The notes under the pieces are model-generated. The model did no database searches. It worked only from the letters and a program-made list of their open reading frames with translations, and was not told where the DNA came from. 59,120 bases of DNA, from positions 1 through 59,120 of the forward strand of contig SUVT01000006.1 in assembly GCA_015061845.1 (NCBI GenBank), in the 5' to 3' direction. The translations under genes and the position numbers were made by a program. Positions 1 through 6,424 of the stretch are shown piece after piece; position 1 is the stretch's first letter; every line of letters starts with the position of its first letter. The stretch comes from Lentisphaerota bacterium. Lineage in GTDB: Bacteria > Verrucomicrobiota > Lentisphaeria > Victivallales > UBA1829.

Positions 1-777
1 AGATAGAATGGACTTGCGTTCTTTCAGAATTTCAATATCTTCATCGCTCAGATGGATGGAGTGGGCGCAAAGTGTCTGATCCGTCAGTACCCCCAACTGA
101 TCAAGATACTGAACCGGAGACAATCCGTTATGCTCTTTTTTGCAATCTTCCACTTCTTTTTGAGTTTCAGCAAGATGTATATGAATCGCAACCCGTTCTG
201 CAGCAGCCCGTTCCGCCAGATTTCTTAAGGTGTCTTCCCTGACTGTATAGATCGCATGAGGCGAAAATGCCAGCTGTATTCTTGACGAAAAATCGTTTCT
301 CTGTTCCCAGATCATCTGGTTATGAGAATGATAAAATTTCTGTTTTTCAGGAGAGACTCTGTCTGCATTGATCATGCCGACCATTGCGCGGATGCCCATC
401 TCTTCTGCCGCCCGGATTGTTGCCTGCGGATAAAAATACATATCGTTAAAGAACACTGTTCCGGTTTTGATCATCTCAAGGATCGCCAGCTTTGATCCCC
501 AATAAACGCTCTCTTCTGTCAGATTTTCTTCTGCCGGCCAGATGTGGTTGTAGAGCCAGTCGAACAGTTCCAGATTGTCAGCCAAACCGCGGAACAAACT
601 CATTGCCGCATGACCGTGGGTATTGTAAAACGGGGGCAGGGCAACTTTCCCGCTGCCGTTAATAACAGTATCAAACGTTCCGGCTATATCTGCTCCGATT
701 TTTGTGATCCTGTTTCCGTCAATGGCAACATCAACGGTTTTGTTGTCAAGAAGAACAGACTTAATCAATATACTCAT
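1..777 (-). CDS. mtaD: 5-methylthioadenosine/S-adenosylhomocysteine deaminase-type amidohydrolase, 3' end cut off
   Basis: Cytosolic metal-dependent deaminase of the amidohydrolase superfamily, expected to deaminate S-adenosylhomocysteine, methylthioadenosine or related adenosines. I translated the first 259 codons from the minus strand; the frame runs off the window edge. The metal motif NTHGHAAMSL is at about residues 52-61 (His54, His56). It is followed by the family-typical DNLELFDWLYNHIWPAE block, then HIHLAET and CAHSIHLSDEDIE, which supply further metal and substrate ligands. The ATG at 777 follows AAAGGA at good spacing. A promoter at 804-831 and a terminator of the upstream unit at 861-905 show it is transcribed on its own. 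The exact substrate cannot be set from sequence; guanine deaminase or chlorohydrolase relatives are less likely because of the WPAE block. Confidence 0.85.
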   Translation of the reverse strand, partial: MSILIKSVLLDNKTVDVAIDGNRITKIGADIAGTFDTVINGSGKVALPPFYNTHGHAAMSLFRGLADNLELFDWLYNHIWPAEENLTEESVYWGSKLAILEMIKTGTVFFNDMYFYPQATIRAAEEMGIRAMVGMINADRVSPEKQKFYHSHNQMIWEQRNDFSSRIQLAFSPHAIYTVREDTLRNLAERAAAERVAIHIHLAETQKEVEDCKKEHNGLSPVQYLDQLGVLTDQTLCAHSIHLSDEDIEILKERKSILS

Positions 778-803
778 GGGAAAATCCTTTTCTTTTTTTT
801 TAC

Positions 804-831
804 AACATACATGCAAATTGGATTATTGCAA
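804..831 (-). promoter_or_regulatory. sigma-70 promoter of the deaminase gene
   Basis: On the minus strand TTGCAA (826-831) and TATGTT (804-809) are 16 bp apart, about 27 bp before the ATG at 777. It lies just downstream of the terminator of the neighbouring unit, as expected for a new transcription start. Confidence 0.5.
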
Positions 832-860
832 ATATTTTTTCGGAAAATCTGATAAAAAAC

Positions 861-905
861 ATAAAAAAGCACGGACAGCAGAGAAAATCAAACTGACCGT
901 GCTTT
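861..905 (-). terminator. Rho-independent terminator after the DUF4450-type glycosidase gene
   Basis: AAAGCACGG (866-874) pairs with CCGTGCTTT (897-905). Read on the minus strand, the stem is followed by a run of T (861-868 is A-rich on the plus strand). It lies directly after the stop of the gene at 923-3949. Confidence 0.8.
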
Positions 906-922
906 AATATTTCAGAACTCAA

Positions 923-3900
923 TCAACGGACAACCGCCGCCCCCAGAAGTCCTGCGATGACTTCGTTTGCAACTGCTTCCATTGTAAAGTCTTTCAATTT
1001 TTTTGCTTCATCAAGCTGGATCCTTACAACGAAACCATGGTTGCCGTTTGCCCAGTAAAACCGTTCATACTGCTGCTGGAATGCCGGAACCATCAGATCA
1101 TCAAAGTTGATCTGCTCGATCAAGTTACATTTTTCACAACCGCCATCGGCGTAATTCACTGTGATCCGGGCATTAACAACAAAACTCTGCATGGCGTTGG
1201 TTGAACCGAACATGAAAAGAACAAGTTCCTTCCCTTTGCCGGAAAGCGGGATTTTCTGCATCGTCGGGAAGTTGTCCCACATGGAAACACAGACTGCATT
1301 GTTTCCGGCGGACGGAGTCGGGAAACTCCATTTTCCGGGCAGGGTGTAAATGCCGTTCGGCGCATTCCGCAGAGCATCATCATTCAGCACGACTTCATTG
1401 TGTCCGAAGTGATTCCATTCCCAGGCATATCTTCCGTTGAGACGCGCTCCGATGGAATATCCGACGGGACGCGGTGAGAGAAATTCACGGTCAAACAGAT
1501 GGGTCAGTTCAACATTGAAATAATCCTGCAGCGCAATATTTTCACAGGAATCCGGTGCTGTTTCACGAGCCGGTGCTTCAGGAATCGCAGTAACAAGTTC
1601 CGGGATTTCCAGATTTGCAGATGTTCCGGAGTATGTGATTTCCAGCGAACCGATTCCTTTCCAGACGATCACTGTCAAAGGAGTGCTGCCGCTGAAGATT
1701 TCTTCAGTTTCAGCTTCTGTACTGAGCGTTTTTACTTCGATATCACCGGCAAGAATGATCCGCTTTGTTCCGTCGAGCTGAGTTTGGATTTTCAGCTGTC
1801 TTATGCCGGAACTCTGGCAAAAATCCACTTTGAGATCAGGCAGTTCTATATCTGCATGATCCCAGTATTCCGGGAGCTGAGGCGCGATTTCAATAAAATC
1901 TGCAAGCCGATGGTAACGGATTCCCCAAAGCCCCTCAACAAGCATTCTGAGATATGGGCTGGTGACATCTGTAAAATCCCAGTCTCCACCATCGCCGATC
2001 CCTTTGGCTGTCAGAACATGAGAAATCCCGCCGGGAGATTGACTCAGCGCAAAAGCATCAAGAAGACCGTCAAGGAGCTGCAGAGCTGCACCTTTGCGGT
2101 AATTTCTGAAGTAAGCCAGTGCCAACGCTGCATTTTCGGCAGGGAACAGACCGCATGTGGAATATTTTTTCGGCAGCCATGCGGAAGAATAAGCCAGTCT
2201 TCCCTTACGGTTGAGGGTTTTAACACTGCGGATATGTTTTTCCGTGTACCGGAGAGACCGTTCCATCTGTTCCGGGGTTGCGAGATTGCTTTCGCTTGCA
2301 AGGTAGATAGTTGAAAGCTCCGGGGCAGGGTGCAGCAATTTGTTCCCGATCGTATCGACAAATTCTGCAAAAACACCTTCCTTTTCCTGCCAGAGAACGG
2401 AGTTGACCGCATGTTTTATCTTTTCAGCACGCTTTTCAAAAATGGCAGTATCACGTCCCAGCTTTTTTCCGAGTTGAGCCATAAGGGTATTCGCTGCAAA
2501 ATTGTAACAGCTTGCCTGTGTGCAGCCGCCGCCATTGTACACATGACCGTCAGAGATCCAGGTGTTGAGGAAATTCTGATAAAGACCATCGTTGTCGGGA
2601 TCAAGGATCCGTTCTTCCCAAGCAAGAATGTCCGCCATGGCATCGAAGATCTCTGCGCCGAGTTCCAGGTCGCAGCTGCGTTCCAGATAATGCAGAACCA
2701 TATCAACATAAACTTCCTGCATGTCGTAAATATCTTCCATGTAAAGCATTGCAGTCAGTTTTCCATAGGAGTTCAGCAGATGATGATACTGTGTCCCTTC
2801 ATGGTCAAGATCCGGGCGGTCTGCACCGTCATACCAGACTTTTTCTTCGCCGTTCGGCTTCATCTGAGTTTTCAGATGAGCCCGTGTCGCCATCCGGATC
2901 CGTTCAAACCATCCGGCAAGAGAGCCTCCATACCATCCGCGCCAGCCGAGGAACGGCGCATGATATCCGATCGCTCCGTGGAAAAAAGTCGGTGCATGAT
3001 ATGCCGCATCCAAAGCGATCTGCAAATCTGTAACAGTTGCATTGAGCCGCTGATCCGGAGTTTGCATTTTGATACCGGTGTGTTTGCTGCGGATCCCCTT
3101 TACGATCTCTTCGCGGCGATCCGCATCAAGATAATACTGCAACGTTTCTTCTGTTCCGTTATAGAGGACGACCAGATCGCCTTCCAGCCGTTCGCCCGGA
3201 GCCAGATGTTTGATGAATTTCAGAACAGCCGGTACGCCTTCGTGCGCCGGAATCGCCATTGTTGGAGTCGTTTCAAGGGCAGCTTCAGCCGCATCTGTAA
3301 CGAGTTCTGCTTCAAAGTTGCAGCCGGCAATGATTCTGTCCTTTCCGGCAGTGTGATCGATCCAGCCGACTTTACCGGAAACTGCGGCTGCGGAATCCTT
3401 ACAGTCTTCAAGAGAAAGCTCCCGGCGGGGGTTATCCAGTTTGTCGAATCTGCTGATATAATCTGTCATACCTCCGAGTACCGCACAGAAAACGATTTCG
3501 GAATCTGCAATAATATTATAATGTACAAGATAACCGTCATGCTTCTGCAGGGGGTAGACTTCCATGGAGATTTCTTTTTCAGGGAAATAGAGGGAAACAT
3601 CGCTGAGGGAGTATTCCATATAGCCGTGATGCCAGGTTGCAAGAACATCTCCTGCCTGATGAAACCATCTGCCGTACAGATCCCGGGCACCTCCGAAAAC
3701 AACGCCGGGAGTCAAAGAGATCCCTGATTGAAGCATTCCGCGTTTTGCCTGATAGCACCAGTTATTTTTCATGCAGTCGCTTGCCGCACCCATGAAGACG
3801 GGGGTATCACCTGCAAATGTGAAGAATCTGCCGTAACTTTCCAGATCCCGTTCATGACCGCCGTAAAGAACCCGGTTAAAATAGAGCTTTGAACCGAATT

Positions 3901-3949
3901 TCCGCATAACTCCTTGAGAGTCAAAGTTATAACTGCAGATATCTGCCAT
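923..3949 (-). CDS. DUF4450-type six-hairpin glycosidase-like protein
   Basis: Large (1008 aa) protein with no signal peptide. The N-terminal part (GSKLYFNRVLYGG, then a segment with FTFAGDTPVFMG and KRGMLQSG) resembles the DUF4450 family found beside glycoside hydrolases in gut Bacteroidetes. The middle, about residues 330-720, looks like an alpha/alpha six-hairpin barrel with conserved aromatic and acidic stretches (GAIGYHAPFLGWRGWYGG, DHEGTQYHHLLNSYGK, DPDNDGLYQNFLNTW, GDGGDWDFTDVTSPYLRM). The C-terminal 250 residues look like a beta-sandwich. It probably acts on an oligosaccharide in the cytoplasm, but no substrate can be assigned. It starts exactly where the upstream amidohydrolase stops (3950), so the two form an operon. 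The assignment is from remembered family patterns and needs a profile search. Confidence 0.6.
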   Translation of the reverse strand: MADICSYNFDSQGVMRKFGSKLYFNRVLYGGHERDLESYGRFFTFAGDTPVFMGAASDCMKNNWCYQAKRGMLQSGISLTPGVVFGGARDLYGRWFHQAGDVLATWHHGYMEYSLSDVSLYFPEKEISMEVYPLQKHDGYLVHYNIIADSEIVFCAVLGGMTDYISRFDKLDNPRRELSLEDCKDSAAAVSGKVGWIDHTAGKDRIIAGCNFEAELVTDAAEAALETTPTMAIPAHEGVPAVLKFIKHLAPGERLEGDLVVLYNGTEETLQYYLDADRREEIVKGIRSKHTGIKMQTPDQRLNATVTDLQIALDAAYHAPTFFHGAIGYHAPFLGWRGWYGGSLAGWFERIRMATRAHLKTQMKPNGEEKVWYDGADRPDLDHEGTQYHHLLNSYGKLTAMLYMEDIYDMQEVYVDMVLHYLERSCDLELGAEIFDAMADILAWEERILDPDNDGLYQNFLNTWISDGHVYNGGGCTQASCYNFAANTLMAQLGKKLGRDTAIFEKRAEKIKHAVNSVLWQEKEGVFAEFVDTIGNKLLHPAPELSTIYLASESNLATPEQMERSLRYTEKHIRSVKTLNRKGRLAYSSAWLPKKYSTCGLFPAENAALALAYFRNYRKGAALQLLDGLLDAFALSQSPGGISHVLTAKGIGDGGDWDFTDVTSPYLRMLVEGLWGIRYHRLADFIEIAPQLPEYWDHADIELPDLKVDFCQSSGIRQLKIQTQLDGTKRIILAGDIEVKTLSTEAETEEIFSGSTPLTVIVWKGIGSLEITYSGTSANLEIPELVTAIPEAPARETAPDSCENIALQDYFNVELTHLFDREFLSPRPVGYSIGARLNGRYAWEWNHFGHNEVVLNDDALRNAPNGIYTLPGKWSFPTPSAGNNAVCVSMWDNFPTMQKIPLSGKGKELVLFMFGSTNAMQSFVVNARITVNYADGGCEKCNLIEQINFDDLMVPAFQQQYERFYWANGNHGFVVRIQLDEAKKLKDFTMEAVANEVIAGLLGAAVVR

Positions 3950-4867
3950 TTATGCTTTCTCCAGGTCAAGGTTAAAGAAGTCAATTGCATTGTTCCGGCA
4001 GATTTTCTTCCATGCTTCGGTGGGAAGTTTTCCGCTTTCATGCAGTTTATCGAACCAGAGTTTGCCATTGAACTGACACTCAGTTTCACTGTTGCAGCAG
4101 TCGGTTCCGAAGAACAAACGATCCTGAAATTCACAAAGAACTTTGACTGCAAAATCTTCATCCTGCCGCAGATAAGCCATTGCATCGGAAAGTTCTGCGT
4201 AGAGGTTCGGGAAGTCGCGCAGAAGCTGAAGCGCAACACCTTCGGAATCGATTTTTCCGACGGCTCGCGGCGAACCATGCTGAAGACCATCAACGCCGAA
4301 AACCGGTTTGCATCTTGCCGGGCGCGGGCGGCTGGTACATTCAGCCCAGAAGACCGGACCGTGAGCGATAAATCTCAATTTCGGGAATCTTTGAAGCGTA
4401 TGTTCCAGATAGGGAAGCCCCGGCAGATCATACAAACCGAAGTCTCCGTTCGGACGGTCTGAGCCGTCTGTTGTTACCGGCAAGCCGACTTTTTCAGCAC
4501 AGGCAAAGAGGTTCTGAACCCGTTCATCATCCATGGGCATGTTCGGCATGATCTCTCCGACACCATAGCAGCCGAGATCTTTATAATACTGCAGCACTTG
4601 ATCCAGAGGAGCATCCGCCCGGTTGATCAATGCACGGGGGTCAATGTTGCAATAGGGGAAAATGCGTTTCGGGTGAGCCTTTGCCATTTCCAGAATATCT
4701 TCGTTTGCCTGCGGAAGATAAATTTCCGAGTTTACCACCGGCAGCACGAACCCGGCTTCGATCCCGTAACGGTCGTACCGATCCAGCAGTTCATCAACCG
4801 TACAGAATTTTGTCACGAACGGAACCGGATAACGATAGGCATGTGCATGAAAATCAATATATTTCAT
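3950..4867 (-). CDS. TIM-barrel amidohydrolase (amidohydro-related family)
   Basis: 305-aa metal-dependent hydrolase of the PF04909 type (family of decarboxylases, lactonases and hydrolases). The protein opens with DFHAHAY, the HxH metal pair at the end of strand 1. It continues with FIAHGPVFWAE near the middle (third metal His) and ends with RLFFGTDCCNSE (catalytic Asp). No signal peptide, so cytoplasmic. The start has AAGGAAAAG upstream, and a promoter lies at 4930-4957. Its stop abuts the start of the glycosidase at 3949, which suggests it processes a sugar-derived lactone or acid from the same substrate; that is an inference. Residues about 180-212 (between WAECTSR and GKIDSEG) have unusual GC-rich codons and do not fit the family pattern I expect, so a compensated local frameshift is possible. 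Confidence 0.7.
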   Translation of the reverse strand: MKYIDFHAHAYRYPVPFVTKFCTVDELLDRYDRYGIEAGFVLPVVNSEIYLPQANEDILEMAKAHPKRIFPYCNIDPRALINRADAPLDQVLQYYKDLGCYGVGEIMPNMPMDDERVQNLFACAEKVGLPVTTDGSDRPNGDFGLYDLPGLPYLEHTLQRFPKLRFIAHGPVFWAECTSRPRPARCKPVFGVDGLQHGSPRAVGKIDSEGVALQLLRDFPNLYAELSDAMAYLRQDEDFAVKVLCEFQDRLFFGTDCCNSETECQFNGKLWFDKLHESGKLPTEAWKKICRNNAIDFFNLDLEKA

Positions 4868-4887
4868 CTTTCTTTTCCTTAAGATTT

Positions 4888-4968
4888 AAAACAGGGATTG
4901 TTTGCCGGGCGTCAAATATTGTCTTCAATAATCTAACACTCCGGAACAGTTTTACAAGTCCCTGTTTT
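4888..4968. promoter_or_regulatory. Promoter of the amidohydrolase operon, flanked by a perfect 10-bp inverted repeat
   Basis: On the minus strand TTGTAA (4952-4957) and TAGATT (4930-4935) are 16 bp apart. The promoter sits between AAAACAGGGA (4888-4897) and its exact inverse TCCCTGTTTT (4959-4968). One arm is upstream of the -35 box, so the pair cannot be a simple leader hairpin and may be two operator half-sites. Confidence 0.5.
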
Positions 4969-4980
4969 CATTTTTTTGAC

Positions 4981-5154
4981 AAAAGAGGCAATTTCAAAAG
5001 TCTTCAAAAATGGCAGAAAATTCTTGTTGCGATCTGCAAATGGAGCGTTTTCGGTGGTTACCCTGTGGGTAGCCACGCTCAAACTACCATTTCCAACTCA
5101 TCAACAATCTTTTTTCAGCCAAATTTTGCCGGACTTTTGAAATTACCTCAAAAG
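4981..5154. repeat. Long imperfect palindrome, MITE-like or structured 3' UTR
   Basis: GAGGCAATTTCAAAAGTC at 4985-5002 is repeated in inverse at 5132-5149 with one change (17 of 18). Similarity continues weakly inwards to a central hairpin, GTGGTTACCC (5054-5063), loop TGT, GGGTAGCCAC (5067-5076), itself enclosed by GAGCGT (5043-5048) and ACGCTC (5075-5080). AAAAG flanks both ends (4981-4985 and 5150-5154), possibly a target duplication. It fills the gap between the amidohydrolase promoter and the stop of the aminotransferase gene, and may also end that transcript. No transposase is encoded in it. Confidence 0.6.
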
Positions 5155-5162
5155 GATTTCTC

Positions 5163-6407
5163 TTACTTCCAGTCCTTTGCCAATTCATTGAGTCCATCCA
5201 TGTTATCAGCAACTTTATGCAGAATGTCGCTGATGATATCCATGTTTTCCCGATAAAGCAGAGGCTGATGGAAGATTCCAAGTGTATGATTGCACATCTC
5301 TTCACAAACCTTGCAGGAGCCTTCCGCAATCCGATACTCTCCTTTTTCTTTGTTCAGATTGAAAAGATTGTGCTTGTAGACCGGTCCATGTGTGCCGTTT
5401 CCGATGTCAAAGCCTTCATCATAACAGGTCTTGCTGATGAGCCAGCGGGGGATATCCTTGAACTCTCCACCGTCAAAGATCAAATGGAAAGAGTAATAAG
5501 CCTGAGGATTTGCAAGGCGTCCGGGAGCCTGGATCCGGACACCGGGAATATCTTTGATCTTTTCCGTCAGATAAGCGGCATTTTCTGCATAAGTCTTGAT
5601 CAGTCCGGGAAGATTTTTCAGCTGCTGATGCAGAATGACAGCCTGAAATGCTGTTGCGCGGTAGTTATGACAAACCATGCCTTCCGGAGCTTTCTGCGCC
5701 TGACCCTGCGCCAATCCACGGGAGTAGCCGATGTGTTTCAGACGGTAAAGTTTATCTGCAATTTCCGGATCGTTGGTGATACAGATCCCGCCTTCGCCGG
5801 AACTCATGGTTTTGCTCTGCTGGAAACTGAAAGAACCGACTTTCCCCCAGCTGCCGACACCTCTGCCGTTCCAGAATCCGCCATGCATATGGGCGCAGTC
5901 CTCGATCACCGGAATTCCTTTGGCATCTGCAATCTGCAGGATTTTTTCCAGATCAGCCATGGAGCCATAGACATGAACAGGAATGATAGCTTTGGTTTTC
6001 GGAGTGATCGCAGCTTCGAGCTTGACCGGATCCATACAAAGTGTTGTGGGTTCAACATCGACAAAGACAGGGATCGCGCCGACATAGTTTGCCGCGACGG
6101 CAGTAGCCATCCATGTCAGGGCTGGGACGATCACCTCATCACCGGGTTTGACCCCGACAGCTGTCAGGGCACATTCCAGTGTTGTGGTTCCGTTTGCCAT
6201 AAAAATTCCATATTTTGCACCGTGATATTCTGCAAAATCTTTTTCAAAAGCCTGTTCAGATTCAGAGTTGAAGGACCATTTTCCGCTGAGGTAAACCTCT
6301 TTGAGAAGTTCGAGCGTTTCTTCGTTGCGCGGGGGCCACGGTTGAACTTTTACAGTTCTATCTCCGGAAACGACTTTATTTCCGCCGAGTGAAGCAAGTT
6401 TCTGCAT
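5163..6407 (-). CDS. DegT/DnrJ/EryC1/StrS-family PLP-dependent aminotransferase
   Basis: 414-aa fold-type I PLP enzyme of the sugar aminotransferase family. FMANGTTTLECAL binds the PLP phosphate. PVIEDCAHMHGG carries the Asp (about residue 170) that pairs with the pyridine nitrogen. FSFQQSKTMSSGEGG contains the Schiff-base lysine (about Lys199). Relatives aminate keto-sugars such as nucleotide-bound hexuloses, but some act on inositols. It is the last gene of an operon that reads pseudopilin, SGNH esterase, secreted TIM-barrel protein, aminotransferase; the gap to the upstream gene is 17 bp with AAAGGA before the ATG. Its presence in a degradation operon rather than a sugar-nucleotide operon is unusual and may mean a role in amino-sugar breakdown or cyclitol conversion. 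The 3' flank is the palindromic element at 4981-5154. Confidence 0.85.
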   Translation of the reverse strand: MQKLASLGGNKVVSGDRTVKVQPWPPRNEETLELLKEVYLSGKWSFNSESEQAFEKDFAEYHGAKYGIFMANGTTTLECALTAVGVKPGDEVIVPALTWMATAVAANYVGAIPVFVDVEPTTLCMDPVKLEAAITPKTKAIIPVHVYGSMADLEKILQIADAKGIPVIEDCAHMHGGFWNGRGVGSWGKVGSFSFQQSKTMSSGEGGICITNDPEIADKLYRLKHIGYSRGLAQGQAQKAPEGMVCHNYRATAFQAVILHQQLKNLPGLIKTYAENAAYLTEKIKDIPGVRIQAPGRLANPQAYYSFHLIFDGGEFKDIPRWLISKTCYDEGFDIGNGTHGPVYKHNLFNLNKEKGEYRIAEGSCKVCEEMCNHTLGIFHQPLLYRENMDIISDILHKVADNMDGLNELAKDWK

Positions 6408-6424
6408 GATGAAATCCTTTTATT

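Noticed and set aside
2330-3727. Long plus-strand frame opposite the DUF4450-type gene
   Set aside because: No ribosome site, no motifs, and fully antisense to a gene with family motifs and a terminator.
5054-5076. Central hairpin as a simple terminator
   Set aside because: No T run follows on either strand; it fits better as the core of the longer palindrome.
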